The notes: generated by a model not told the origin, from the sequence alone. Positions 55,556 to 64,000 are shown, counted from the stretch's first letter. The stretch: 64,000 bases of DNA from DATBFG01 sp036558645 (GCA_036558645.1 DATBFG010000016.1:43834-107833); one strand, 5' to 3'. Made by a program: numbers and translations.

Positions 55556-55915
55556 CTATACGCGCTCGAGTTCGTGGTGCGTACGCTCGTTCTGGACGTT
55601 ACCGGTATTCAGCGTTCCGGCAGGCTCGAAGAGTAGTAGCCAGCATTCTTCGTCGGCGACAGGCTTGTGCTCGACGCCGCGCGGGACGACGATAAATTCG
55701 CCTTCTTCGATCCACTCGTGGTGATCGCGAAATTCCATGCGGAATCGGCCTTTCACCACCAGGAACAGCTCATCTTCGTTGTCATGATGATGAAAGACGA
55801 ACTCGCCTTTGAGCTTGTCGAACTTGAGCATCTGACCGTTGAGCTCCGCGCCGACGTAGGGCTTCCAATACTCAGTGATCTTGGAGAATTTTTCGGCGAT
55901 GTTGACCTTGTGCAT
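55556..55915 (-). CDS. Single-domain cupin protein
   Basis: 119 residues from ATG 55915, preceded by GGAG with a 5-base spacer. The frame stays open to 56191, but the extra part is a dispersed intergenic repeat and is not coding. Cupin motif 1 is FHHHDNEDE (H42, H44, E49), motif 2 is PRGVEHKP (H83), giving a complete 3-His/1-Glu metal site. The length fits small cytoplasmic cupins of the mannose-6-phosphate-isomerase-like or cupin_2 type. Its substrate is unknown. It is the first gene of a short minus-strand pair with the small membrane protein. Confidence 0.85.
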   Translation of the reverse strand: MHKVNIAEKFSKITEYWKPYVGAELNGQMLKFDKLKGEFVFHHHDNEDELFLVVKGRFRMEFRDHHEWIEEGEFIVVPRGVEHKPVADEECWLLLFEPAGTLNTGNVQNERTHHELERV

Positions 55916-56036
55916 GTCGGCTCCGTGGAAGAAAGTGTGCTGCTGGTGTGATATTTGGATTTGTCCGGAGCCGCGGCCGTCGCAAAGAAAGTACCTGGGA
56001 CGGTTGTTCAGTTGAGCTTCAGCGGTAAAACAAAAC

Positions 56037-56080
56037 GTCCCTCCACTGCGCTCGGCTGCCTCGCTTCGGTGGGGATGACA
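56037..56080. repeat. Dispersed intergenic repeat, copy A
   Basis: It begins GTCCCTCCACTGCGCTCGG and ends GTGGGGATGACA. The same start and end occur at 61873-61919 and 61945-61996, with a variable centre. Confidence 0.7.
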
Positions 56081-56238
56081 GACCGTTGGGAGGCACATCG
56101 GAAGAGACTGATTTTTCTGGGGTACCCCCTCCCCCCTTGTTCCTCGCAAAATCTTGATTCTAAAGAGTCGCACCTGTGGATTTCTCTCCAAAATCTTCCA
56201 GAATAAAGACTTATGGGCAAAATCTTGGAAACAGGCAA

Positions 56239-56276
56239 GTTAGTCGTCAGTCGTCGGTCTTCAGTCGTTAGTCGTG
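56239..56276. repeat. Degenerate tandem AGTCGT-type repeat
   Basis: Successive GTTAGTCGTC, AGTCGTCGGTCTTC and AGTCGTTAGTCGTG segments. It resembles the heptamer tract at 61761-61788 in base use and setting. Confidence 0.5.
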
Positions 56277-56370
56277 GGCGATTCGGATCTGGCTATCGGT
56301 TGTCAGCTCCCCGCATTCAGCCCACTCTCAGTTTCAACTCACATCGTGACGCCGATTCGATTGTCAAAGA

Positions 56371-56401
56371 GCAAAACAAGAGAGGCTCCGTGAGGAGCCT
56401 C
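56371..56401 (-). terminator. Rho-independent terminator, minus strand
   Basis: GAGGCTCC (56382-56389) pairs with GGAGCCTC (56394-56401) around GTGA. On the minus strand it is followed by TCTTGTTTTGC. It lies 235 bases past the GloVer-protein stop. Confidence 0.6.
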
Positions 56402-56636
56402 GGGTGCGTCAGACATATTTGAAGACACAAACCCAGTTTCAGCATGACGCATCTGCCGTCGGGGTCGCAGTGATGCGCGTCACGAAGTGGAGTGATAGTG
56501 GAGACAACTGGGAATCGATAAGAACTCAACGAGGCGGGGACGTGGAATCCTAACGCGTCCTCTGTTTTCTACTGCATCAACAGACTGAGCGCCAGGATGG
56601 GGGAAAACCGCTGGCTTCTGTCTCCTTCCCCAGAGT

Positions 56637-57875
56637 TTAGTGAGTGCGAACCTGGTACACGAGACCTGAATCGTTGCCACCGCCTGGAGAAGTTCCGTAC
56701 AACCACCCGCCGTGTATGGCGAGAGCCGCACGCGGTTCTGATCCATCCGCACCGTTAAAGCTATGGAGTACGGTTTCCGTCCATGTCCCACCCGGCAACC
56801 TATCCATCCTGAAAGCAGTACCGTTGTCGCCGTAGGCACCACCGAACGACGTAACTCCATAGAGAGTTCCATTGTTATCCATCGTCACAGCAGCCTGAGA
56901 TCCGTGCCCATCATTGGGCGACTCACCAAAGCTGTGAATAACGTTTGTCTCCCAACCCGATTTTGCCGAATACACGGTCTCAAATACCGTGCCATAACCA
57001 TAAGTTCCGCCACCCTCCGTCGTGCCAAACAGGTGGCCTCGGTGGATCAAGACTTCTGACTCTGGAAAGGCACCATCCGCGCTACCCACGAGGAACTGGT
57101 GAAGAATTGTTTCAATCCATTGGTTCTCTGAAGGTGAATACCTAAGTTGATAAAGAACCCCGCTTCCTGACGTGCCCCCATTCTGTGTAGTGCCGTATAG
57201 GTTGCCGTTGCCGTCGAATGTGACTCCCCCTGACGGCAACGCGCCGTCAATTCCATCGTTTAGGAATGTATGCAAGACCTGTTCTCGCCAACTGCCATCT
57301 CCGTTTGGAGACAACTCGAACACAATTCCGCAACCTTGGAAACAGCCAGCAGGTCCGCCTTCAAGGGTTGTGCCAAAAAGATTTCCTTGTTTGTCAAATA
57401 CAAGGCGGGAGTTTGGGCCAAAGCCATCGCCGCTTTGAGCATTCCCAAAGTTGTAAATCACTTTGTGATTCCATCGCCCGGCCTGTGGTGCTAATTCGAA
57501 TATCACGCCACTCCCGTTTGCGCCTCCATAAGCACCAGCCCCATAAAGATTCCCTGACTTATCGAAAACCAAGCCCGCATAAGGAGTGCCTCCGTCGATT
57601 TGTCCCGTGAATTCGTAAAGAACTTTTTCAGTTACCACACCATGTATGTCTGGTGATAACTCGAAAATAATCCCTGAATTGTAAGGGCCGCCCAGCTGAG
57701 TGGTGCCATAGCAGTTGCCATTCGCATCAAAAACTAGTCTGCTATAAGGAAACATTCCGTCACCGCTTCCGGGAGTGGCGAACGCGTAGATAGTTTTTTC
57801 GACTACTCCGTATGCTAGAGAAACTAAACACAGGACAACGGTAATGCCCAACCAAGTTAATGTCATGAATCTCAT
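56637..57875 (-). CDS. Secreted GloVer tandem-repeat protein
   Basis: 412 residues; signal peptide TLTWLGITVVLCLVSLAYG. The rest consists of about seven units of the 'choice-of-anchor tandem repeat GloVer' kind, each with a phrase such as GNCYGTTQLGG, GNLYGAGAYGG, GNLFGTTLEGG, GNLYGTTQNGG, GHLFGTTEGGG, and then GIIFELSP or GTVFETV. A propeller-like beta structure is likely. A Cys pair (GCFQGCGIVFEL) occurs in one unit. Function unknown; these proteins are abundant and secreted in Acidobacteria. A -10-like TATAGT (57925-57920) and TTGAAG (57950-57945) lie upstream but with a long 19-base spacer. A paralogue lies at 58912-60078, on the other side of a REP element. Confidence 0.82.
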   Translation of the reverse strand: MRFMTLTWLGITVVLCLVSLAYGVVEKTIYAFATPGSGDGMFPYSRLVFDANGNCYGTTQLGGPYNSGIIFELSPDIHGVVTEKVLYEFTGQIDGGTPYAGLVFDKSGNLYGAGAYGGANGSGVIFELAPQAGRWNHKVIYNFGNAQSGDGFGPNSRLVFDKQGNLFGTTLEGGPAGCFQGCGIVFELSPNGDGSWREQVLHTFLNDGIDGALPSGGVTFDGNGNLYGTTQNGGTSGSGVLYQLRYSPSENQWIETILHQFLVGSADGAFPESEVLIHRGHLFGTTEGGGTYGYGTVFETVYSAKSGWETNVIHSFGESPNDGHGSQAAVTMDNNGTLYGVTSFGGAYGDNGTAFRMDRLPGGTWTETVLHSFNGADGSEPRAALAIHGGWLYGTSPGGGNDSGLVYQVRTH

Positions 57876-58046
57876 TGAAGGAAGCCTCTACAGTATGAAC
57901 GGATCGGACGCGGGTTGGAACTATAACACAGATTGGCACTTAGTCTTCAAGCGCGGCGAGACCGTGGCCTACCGGAAGTGAAAAAGCTGCAGCGGCTAAA
58001 GCCCTGGGGGGCTGGCCCGCCTTTCCAACTGACCCACGTTAACATT

Positions 58047-58081
58047 GGTTGCCCCACCCTTCGCGGGTTTCGAAGGGTGGG
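58047..58081. repeat. REP sequence, left inverted copy
   Basis: Begins GGTTGCCCCACCCTTCGCGG and ends CGAAGGGTGGG; internally palindromic (CCCACCCTTCG / CGAAGGGTGGG). It matches the reverse complement of 58734-58769 almost base for base, differing only in the short spacer. Confidence 0.85.
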
Positions 58082-58131
58082 AAAGGTTAATCCGTCACAG
58101 CCAGAGCAACTCCCCCCGGCTACGATGACTT

Positions 58132-58788
58132 GTGCCCAAAGGCATCAAACGCTACTACGGTGCTGGATCTCTTCACTACATAACGACCAGTTGCTATCAT
58201 CGACGACCTTTACTCGGGAAACCAGCTCGACGGACACTGTTTCTCAAAATCCTGGAAGAGGTGCGCCGGAGCTATGGTTTCGTAGTGGTCGGATACGTGG
58301 TTATGCCGGAACATGTCCACTTGCTGATTGGCGAACCTGAGCGTGGCGATCCATCCGTGGTGATGCAAGTCCTGAAACAACGTGTCGCCCGAAAAGTCCT
58401 GCGACTCGGGCGGCAGAGGAGAAGAACCTCGGCAAATTTTTGTTTGTGGGCCGAGAACAATGGTAACCCCGACCCCTTCTGGCAGGTTCGTTTTTACGAC
58501 TTCGTCGTGTGGAGCAAGAAGAAACGAGTAGAAAAGCTGCGCTACATGCATCGTAATCCGGTCAAGCGTGGCCTGGTGCTCGAGCCGGAACAGTGGGCTT
58601 GGAGCAGTTATCGCTACTATGCCCTCGGGGAGAGAGGCATCGTTCTGGTGAATGAGACCCAACCGGCAGTAATAAAGATTCGCGATCGGCGGAATTCTTC
58701 AGCCCTGGCGATTAATGAGAATGGCATTTCCATCCCCACCCTTCGAAAACCGCGAAGGGTGGGGCAACCAAGGATTAAGGTTGATTAG
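58132..58788 (+). CDS. REP-associated tyrosine transposase (Y1/HUH superfamily)
   Basis: 218 residues from a GTG at 58132. HUH motif MPEHVHLLI (H61, H63) and the single catalytic Tyr in LRYMHRNPVKRGLV (Y138) mark the Y1-REP family. FYDFVVWSKKKRVEKL and WAWSSYRYY are further family signatures. The enzyme nicks and rejoins single-stranded REP hairpins in the cytoplasm. REP copies lie 50 bases upstream and within the final codons. The last residues (IPTLRKPRRVGQP) are encoded by the right REP itself, so the natural C-terminus may have been replaced by read-through into the repeat. The catalytic core looks intact. Confidence 0.88.
   Translation: MPKGIKRYYGAGSLHYITTSCYHRRPLLGKPARRTLFLKILEEVRRSYGFVVVGYVVMPEHVHLLIGEPERGDPSVVMQVLKQRVARKVLRLGRQRRRTSANFCLWAENNGNPDPFWQVRFYDFVVWSKKKRVEKLRYMHRNPVKRGLVLEPEQWAWSSYRYYALGERGIVLVNETQPAVIKIRDRRNSSALAINENGISIPTLRKPRRVGQPRIKVD
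58734..58769. repeat. REP sequence, right inverted copy, inside the transposase 3' end
   Basis: CCCCACCCTTCG..CGCGAAGGGTGGGGCAACC, the reverse complement of the left copy with a slightly different loop. Because the transposase stop is at 58788, this repeat is translated. Confidence 0.85.
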
Positions 58789-58795
58789 CGAGAAA

Positions 58796-58827
58796 GGGTG
58801 GGCCAGCCCTCCAAGACTGGGCCACCC
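58796..58827. repeat. GC-rich hairpin, possible second REP type
   Basis: GGGTGGGCCAG (58796-58806) and CTGGGCCACCC (58817-58827) pair with one mismatch around CCCTCCAAGA. Similar GGGTGGCCC / GGGGCACCC pieces occur nearby and at 60223-60297. Confidence 0.5.
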
Positions 58828-58911
58828 GCCGTTATGAATGGGGCACCCGGCACATTGTCTGGAGCGGCTAGAGTAATATCGCTTGGTAGAAGATACAGGA
58901 GGTAAGGTCTC

Positions 58912-60078
58912 TTAGGGCGCGATCTTAAATAGCGTTCCACTCCACTGATCGCCTCCGCCGGATGTTGTGCCATAGATTACGCCCAAGGAGTCACGCAGTA
59001 AACTCGCGTATGGGAATGCCCCATCGCTTGACCCGGTGAAGGTGTGGAGCACTCGAAATTTCCCACGACTACTTATTTCAAATACAGTTCCATAAAACGA
59101 AGCACCATCTAGGGTCGTGCCGTAGAGATTTCCACTCGGGTCTCGTACTAATCCTCCGTATGGATGTGCGCCGTCGGCCCCGCCGGTAAATCTGTATAGC
59201 ACTGTCTCTTTGCCCCTCTTATCCAACTTGAACACTGTCCCGTAACTGTCCTCGTAGGAACCCGCCGTCGTACCATAGAGGTTTCCGTTCGAGTCCAGGA
59301 TTAGGCCCGCGTAGGGAAATTGTCCATTGGCTCCCCCTCGAAAACTGTGCAGTAGCTTTTTTGTGCCAGTGTTATCCAATTTAAAAACTGTACCGTAGTT
59401 GTAAAGCCCACCTCCCGAAGTAGTTCCATAAAGATTTCCTGAGGGGTCTCGCACGAGAGTGCCGAATGGGCAATACCCATCCGTAAGGGACTTAAAGGCG
59501 TGCATAGTTTGGAGTTTGCCCGCCGGGTCTAATCTAAAAATCGTCCCGAGATAAAATCTGCCTCCCTGACAAGTTGTTCCGTAAAAGTTGCCTATTTCGT
59601 CCCTGATAAGCCCACCGTATGGAGAGCTACCGTCAAAGCCATTGGTAAATGTGTGTAGGGTTGTTGCTATCCCAGATGAATCAAGTTTGAAAATAGTTCC
59701 CCAACCTGCCCCGCCGTCGCCTATGGTGGTTCCGTAAAAGTTTCCGCTCAAGTCCAACACCAAGGGTCCATTTGGAAACTGACCCTCGGAGCCTGTGACA
59801 TTAAAGCTGTACAGAACCTGTTCGTGACCATCGGTGCTAAATGTAAATACTGTGCCGCATCCTTTAGCACAGCGGGGAAAGGCAGTGCCCCCTTCCAAAG
59901 TTGTGCCAAAAAGATTACCGAGTGAATCCATAATTAACCCACCTTGTGGATCGATTGCGTCTGGAACAAATTGAAAGGAATGAAGTACGGTAAATGTTTG
60001 AGCCTGTGTTACAGGACTCCAGAGGGTCGTGACAATAGCAAAGCTGATGGTCAGAAGTAAGCTTTTCAAGCGTGGCAC
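58912..60078 (-). CDS. Secreted GloVer tandem-repeat protein
   Basis: 388 residues; signal peptide LLLTISFAIVTTLWSPVTQAQ. About eight units with NLFGTTLEGG, NFYGTTIGDGG, NFYGTTCQGG, NLYGTTSGGG, NLYGTTAGS, NLYGTTLDG, VIYGTTSGGG and GTVFKLD phrases. This is a cleaner repeat array than the paralogue at 56637-57875, from which it is separated by the REP element. The units would fold as a beta-propeller-like chain. There is a Cys pair in the first unit (RCAKGCGTVFTF), matching the paralogue's. Secreted; function unknown. Confidence 0.83.
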   Translation of the reverse strand: MPRLKSLLLTISFAIVTTLWSPVTQAQTFTVLHSFQFVPDAIDPQGGLIMDSLGNLFGTTLEGGTAFPRCAKGCGTVFTFSTDGHEQVLYSFNVTGSEGQFPNGPLVLDLSGNFYGTTIGDGGAGWGTIFKLDSSGIATTLHTFTNGFDGSSPYGGLIRDEIGNFYGTTCQGGRFYLGTIFRLDPAGKLQTMHAFKSLTDGYCPFGTLVRDPSGNLYGTTSGGGLYNYGTVFKLDNTGTKKLLHSFRGGANGQFPYAGLILDSNGNLYGTTAGSYEDSYGTVFKLDKRGKETVLYRFTGGADGAHPYGGLVRDPSGNLYGTTLDGASFYGTVFEISSRGKFRVLHTFTGSSDGAFPYASLLRDSLGVIYGTTSGGGDQWSGTLFKIAP

Positions 60079-60310
60079 CCATTCTTTCTGATTGAAACGT
60101 CTGCCGGAAAAAGTCCCTAAGTGCGGGGAGAATTATGTCCTGTCACGGTGCTGGCGTCAAATGTGTGTACTCGTCCAGTGGATGGGTGACACTTTCATTC
60201 CTTTCGCTAAGATGAGAGACGGGTGGCCCGGTTCTCGGCTTAAGAATATGTCCGGAGTGCTCCTTGGCGGCATTTTCTCACGAGTGGGTGCCCCGCGGTC
60301 TCGCTGTGTT

Positions 60311-61417
60311 CTAGAGTTGACGCGTCAGGATTTGCTGGGCCGCAGGCACGTCACTGATGCCAAAGGCATCGTCGCGAAAATCCGAATAACTCCAGTGCAC
60401 ACCTTGCTGCTCGAATATGCTTGTCACGTCTCGCAGCCAGCGGTCTCCACCTTGGCCGTCAAAGCACCTTTTCATTTGCCCAAAGGCCCATATCAAGAGT
60501 GGCGCGTTGTGGCGTTTCGCGAATTCAGTATGGCGACGAAGATAGAAGTCTAAATAATGCTTGTCGAATAGGAAGGTACGTGGCTTAGCGCCCTTCTCCT
60601 TATAAGTAATTCTCCAGTTTGGATCGGGATACTTTACCGCTTTCTGGACATCCGGCCGCCAGGGGGCAAACTGGTGAGTGTATTCGTCCCGCTCGAAAAA
60701 GTAGAACTGGTACACAAAATTGTTGTCTTTGATCGTGGGAAACGACTCGTCGGGAGCGTAGTCGATACCGGAAAGCTCACGCCTTGTCTCATGCTCGCCG
60801 TATGCGCGCTCGACGAACAGAATATGGCTGCGATCAACCTGGCGAATGGTGTCCACGGCACGCTGCGCCAGTTGTTGCCATTGGCCGATCGGCCCAGAGG
60901 TCACGGGCTCGCAAAAGAGTCCATAGCCTATCAACTGCGATTCGGTCGAGTAGCGCGCTGCAATGGCGTGCCAGAGCGCGAGAAAGCGCTTTTGGAGCTC
61001 GCCGTCATTCCAGATTCTGAAGTCGAAAGGCGCCCGCTTGAGGGGGATGAATTGAGCTCCCTCGCTCCCGCACATTTGCAGGATCAAGCCCAATTTGTAG
61101 TGACGCGCGAGCGCGATGGCCTGATCGACTCGGCTCCAGGCTTCTTGCTCGTACGTGTATGGAGTTTCTTGACTGTAGAAAGAAGACCAGTCGAGAAGCA
61201 GTGAAATGGTATTGAAGCCTAATCGCGCGGAGCCGCGGAAGTCATCCTCTGTGAAGCTATGGAGATCTCCGAGGCCGATGCCGCGGATTCGGAAAGGCTT
61301 GCCGCTCTGATTGAATATCGTCTTGCCTTGAACATGGTAAAACCCGGGCCCAGATGACGAAGCAAGAGATGTCATAAGCATCAGCAGCAGAATCCAGATC
61401 GCTAGCTTATGTGTCAT
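60311..61417 (-). CDS. Secreted GH5-like protein with altered catalytic residues
   Basis: 368 residues from ATG 61417, where the signal peptide begins (LAIWILLLMLMTSLASSSG); the open frame extends to 61486. The fold resembles GH5 (cellulase-type TIM barrel): RIRGIGLGDLHSF, LGFNTISLLLDWSSF, YKLGLILQMCG, and YQFYFFERDEYTHQFAPW. The NEP acid/base motif reads FCEP (E170 kept, Asn replaced by Cys). The strand that normally carries the nucleophile (GEFG) reads WAFGQ, with Ala311 where Glu is expected. Hydrolysis by the usual retaining mechanism is therefore doubtful; a carbohydrate-binding role is possible. This depends on the alignment by eye. The 3' neighbour is the GloVer gene; it is probably monocistronic. 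Confidence 0.72.
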   Translation of the reverse strand: MTHKLAIWILLLMLMTSLASSSGPGFYHVQGKTIFNQSGKPFRIRGIGLGDLHSFTEDDFRGSARLGFNTISLLLDWSSFYSQETPYTYEQEAWSRVDQAIALARHYKLGLILQMCGSEGAQFIPLKRAPFDFRIWNDGELQKRFLALWHAIAARYSTESQLIGYGLFCEPVTSGPIGQWQQLAQRAVDTIRQVDRSHILFVERAYGEHETRRELSGIDYAPDESFPTIKDNNFVYQFYFFERDEYTHQFAPWRPDVQKAVKYPDPNWRITYKEKGAKPRTFLFDKHYLDFYLRRHTEFAKRHNAPLLIWAFGQMKRCFDGQGGDRWLRDVTSIFEQQGVHWSYSDFRDDAFGISDVPAAQQILTRQL

Positions 61418-61495
61418 CGGGAATATTCTGCACAGTTGTTTCTGTTTGAGTGCCATTCCAGGTGGAGTTGAGCTGATTGGAGCCATCTGCTTTCG

Positions 61496-61566
61496 ACGGC
61501 CGGCCGGAGGCCAAGGCCGGTGCTACCTCCTAATTTTTTGATGGCCGGCGAGACGCCGGCGCTACC
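61496..61566. repeat. Two degenerate GC-rich palindromic repeats
   Basis: GACGGCCGGCCGGAGGCC..GGTGCTACC (61496-61528) and GATGGCCGGCGAGACGCC..GCTACC (61540-61565) share start and end, separated by TAATTTTTT. Confidence 0.55.
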
Positions 61567-61760
61567 GAAAGGCAACCGGCACGACTGAACCTCTGCCCTT
61601 CCAGACCTTCACGAAATTAGATACGCCTGACGGTTTCATTAGATTTAGATAGGGCCGGTGCGACTTGGTTAGCGTACAGCGGCAATCGGCATTTGAGGCA
61701 AAGCAGAAATCTAAGCACACCCGGCGTTCGATCTAGCTGCATCGCCAACCAACTGTTCAG

Positions 61761-61788
61761 TTGTTAGTTGTTAGTTGTTAGTTGTTAG
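61761..61788. repeat. Heptamer tandem repeat, TTGTTAG x4
   Basis: Four exact TTGTTAG units, bounded by CAGTTG on the left and CAACTG on the right, so the tract is enclosed by a short inverted repeat. Confidence 0.85.
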
Positions 61789-61872
61789 TTAGCAACTGAA
61801 AGGCAACGTACGACGTTTTCGAAAACTGAGAAATGTGGCAGCCGGTGCGAATTGAGTTGGTCAAAACAAAGG

Positions 61873-61919
61873 GTCCCTCCACTACGCTCGGCTCTCGCCT
61901 CACTGCGGTCGGGATGACA
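61873..61919. repeat. Dispersed intergenic repeat, copy B
   Basis: GTCCCTCCACTACGCTCGG ... GTCGGGATGACA; see copies at 56037 and 61945. Confidence 0.7.
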
Positions 61920-61944
61920 TTATTTGGGTTATGTAGAAGAGGTT

Positions 61945-61996
61945 GTCGAGCTCCACTACGCTCCGTTCTCGCCTCGCTCCGGTCGTCGGGATGACA
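61945..61996. repeat. Dispersed intergenic repeat, copy C
   Basis: GTCGAGCTCCACTACGCTCC ... GTCGGGATGACA, in the same orientation as copy B and 25 bases after it. Confidence 0.7.
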
Positions 61997-62039
61997 TCGG
62001 TTGATTTGTATGCCCCAGAAGCTGTTGCGTCACTCGACT

Positions 62040-62060
62040 GGGCGGACGAGGCGTCCGCCC
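62040..62060. repeat. Perfect 9-bp palindrome
   Basis: GGGCGGACG (62040-62048) AGG CGTCCGCCC (62052-62060). It lies 57 bases beyond the stop of the gene ending at 62118 but has no T-tract on the minus strand. Confidence 0.6.
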
Positions 62061-62117
62061 CTACGTGAGCACCGATGACTTCCAGACGAACCGGTACCTC
62101 ATCTTTACCCTGAGTTC

Positions 62118-62555
62118 CTATCGTTGCGCGGTCGTCTGCGTGCAGGTACCGAGGTCTTTATTGATTTTGAAGACCTCGAATGTTTCTTCACCCGAGTCCG
62201 CCTTGGTCTTCTTGCCCAGCAATTCCAGATGCTGACCCGGCTTTAGGGTGTCGCTCTGCATGTTGGTCAGCTTGTAAGTATGGCTTCCCTTTTCGGCGAC
62301 GAGTTTGTCTCCCTCGCCGGCTACGCATCCCTCGAGCGTCGCTTTGTGGTGATGCTTCCAATAAAGCAGGCCGCCAATCAGCGCCGCGCCTCCTACGGCT
62401 CCGCCAATGATGGCGCCCGTTGATCCGTAGCTCTTGTTGGGATTGTAATTCGGACCGGCACCCATGCCGCCTCCGTTGTATTGAGCGACAGCCAAGGTCG
62501 ATAACCCAAGGATCAGGGCAGTCGCGAAAATCGATCGACAAGTATTGCTCAGCAT
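62118..62555 (-). CDS. Secreted glycine-zipper protein of unknown function
   Basis: 145 residues. Signal peptide SIFATALILGLSTLAVAQ (cleaved near 25), then a Gly/Asn-rich segment, then a glycine-zipper helix (AIIGGAVGGAALIGGLLYW, about 48-66) and KHHHK. A compact C-terminal domain follows (ATLEGCVAGEGDKLVAEK, YKLTNMQSDTLKPGQHLELLGKKTK, FEVFKINKDLGTC) with two Cys that could pair. The C-terminal part has an OB-like strand pattern. AGGAG lies 10 bases upstream of ATG 62555. Family and role are not known to me; it may insert in or associate with membranes. Confidence 0.7.
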   Translation of the reverse strand: MLSNTCRSIFATALILGLSTLAVAQYNGGGMGAGPNYNPNKSYGSTGAIIGGAVGGAALIGGLLYWKHHHKATLEGCVAGEGDKLVAEKGSHTYKLTNMQSDTLKPGQHLELLGKKTKADSGEETFEVFKINKDLGTCTQTTAQR

Positions 62556-62747
62556 GAAATGGTCTCTCCTGTTTCTTCGTAAAATTGTGCTCTGCTTTAT
62601 CGAGTTAGATTCACGAGATAGAAGGAAATTAGTTGCGTAGACATGGAAGTGACCGACGTTTTACAGGAGCGAGACAAGTGGGCCGTTCCGGAGGGTAAGA
62701 GGGCTGAAGCTTGAGAATTGGAGTTCGTGAGCGTCAATTGCGCCGTG

Positions 62748-62782
62748 CAAAAACAAAAGCCGCCAACTTTCGTTAGGCGGCT
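62748..62782 (-). terminator. Rho-independent terminator of clpC
   Basis: On the minus strand AGCCGCC pairs with GGCGGCT (62782-62776 with 62764-62758) around an 11-base loop and is followed by TTTGTTTTT. It lies 24 bases after the clpC stop. Confidence 0.88.
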
Positions 62783-62806
62783 CTTAATGACGACTGACGA
62801 CTGCTT

Positions 62807-64000
<1,194 letters not shown>

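Larger units (their letters stand above)
55916..56636. other. 721-base repeat-containing intergenic region
   Basis: It holds a dispersed repeat (56037-56080), a degenerate AGTCGT-type tandem (56239-56276), and a minus-strand terminator (56371-56401) that probably ends the GloVer-protein message. The open frames crossing it have no protein features. The 235 bases between the GloVer stop and the terminator could include an untranslated 3' region or small RNA, but nothing definite is seen. Confidence 0.5.
58047..58788 (+). mobile_element. REP element with its own transposase (REPtron-like)
   Basis: A REP-associated tyrosine transposase gene flanked by two near-identical REP sequences in inverted orientation. 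The right copy lies inside the 3' end of the gene. The unit sits between two paralogous GloVer genes. Flanking GC-rich hairpins (58796-58827) may be further REP relatives. Confidence 0.75.
61418..62117. other. 700-base repeat-rich intergenic region
   Basis: It holds two GGCCGGCG-type repeats (61496-61566), a heptamer tandem (61761-61788), two dispersed repeats (61873-61919, 61945-61996) and a palindrome (62040-62060). No gene is recognised. Confidence 0.55.

Noticed and set aside
55916..56191. N-terminal extension of the cupin frame
   Set aside because: The extension is encoded by a dispersed repeat; a good ribosome-binding site precedes the internal ATG 55915.
56402..56636. Possible tRNA or small RNA upstream of the minus-strand terminator
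   Set aside because: No T-loop or acceptor-stem pattern could be found on either strand.
60092..60553. Plus-strand open frame of 153 codons
   Set aside because: It overlaps the 3' end of the GH5-like gene in antisense and crosses REP-like hairpin pieces; no domain signature.
61761..61788. CRISPR-like array
   Set aside because: Seven-base units without spacers; no cas genes in the window.

Overview
The window looks like part of an acidobacterial chromosome (Terriglobia/Koribacter-like). I infer this from five Oar-type TonB-dependent receptors with an N-terminal carboxypeptidase-regulatory-like domain, TPR and CRTAC1/ASPIC-UnbV proteins, 'sulfatase'-TPR fusions, GloVer-repeat and BIG2/HYDIN-like surface lipoproteins, a REP-associated transposase, and the dispersed intergenic repeats. 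No tRNA, rRNA or CRISPR array was recognised. Nearly all proteins carry a signal peptide or lipobox, so this is largely an envelope and secretion region.

Layout. 1-1775 (minus, runs off the left edge): one open frame joining a ROK sugar kinase to a sedoheptulose-7-phosphate-cyclase-like (2-epi-5-epi-valiolone synthase type) domain. This is the most unusual object in the window. 2325-2951: DedA/VTT membrane protein. 3020-15158 (minus): three Oar-like receptors and a discoidin-containing GH-A glycoside hydrolase, resembling a glycan-uptake locus without a SusD protein. 15439-23556 (plus): TPR protein, translationally coupled CRTAC1-like protein, a fourth receptor, and a second TPR protein. 23569-29597: three alkaline-phosphatase-superfamily/TPR fusions, two in a minus operon and one divergent, all with Thr in place of the formylglycine-forming Cys. 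29598-39155: DinB-like protein, OB-fold-like lipoprotein, beta-propeller, multicopper oxidase, sialidase-fold protein, orphan response regulator, alpha/beta hydrolase and a PstS-like binding protein. 39538-49544 (plus): a tight run of a fifth receptor, a HYDIN-like lipoprotein, a GspG-like pseudopilin, a lipoprotein of unknown function and a lactonase-type propeller. 49616-53719 (minus): a BIG2 lipoprotein and a paralogue of the lipoprotein at 46449. 54048-55915: membrane-anchored trypsin-like protease, small membrane protein, cupin. 55916-62117: repeat-rich zone with two GloVer proteins flanking a REP-transposase element, then a GH5-like protein lacking its usual nucleophile. 62118-64000: glycine-zipper secreted protein and the 3' part of clpC.

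How the parts may work together (inference): receptors import or bind large substrates at the outer membrane, while secreted hydrolases, phosphatase-superfamily enzymes and Ig/propeller lipoproteins act in the periplasm or at the surface. Three receptor genes are followed directly by strong hairpins, which suggests their message is separately stabilised or partly terminated before the next gene. Starts were re-chosen from Shine-Dalgarno sequences and signal peptides where the longest frame was implausible.
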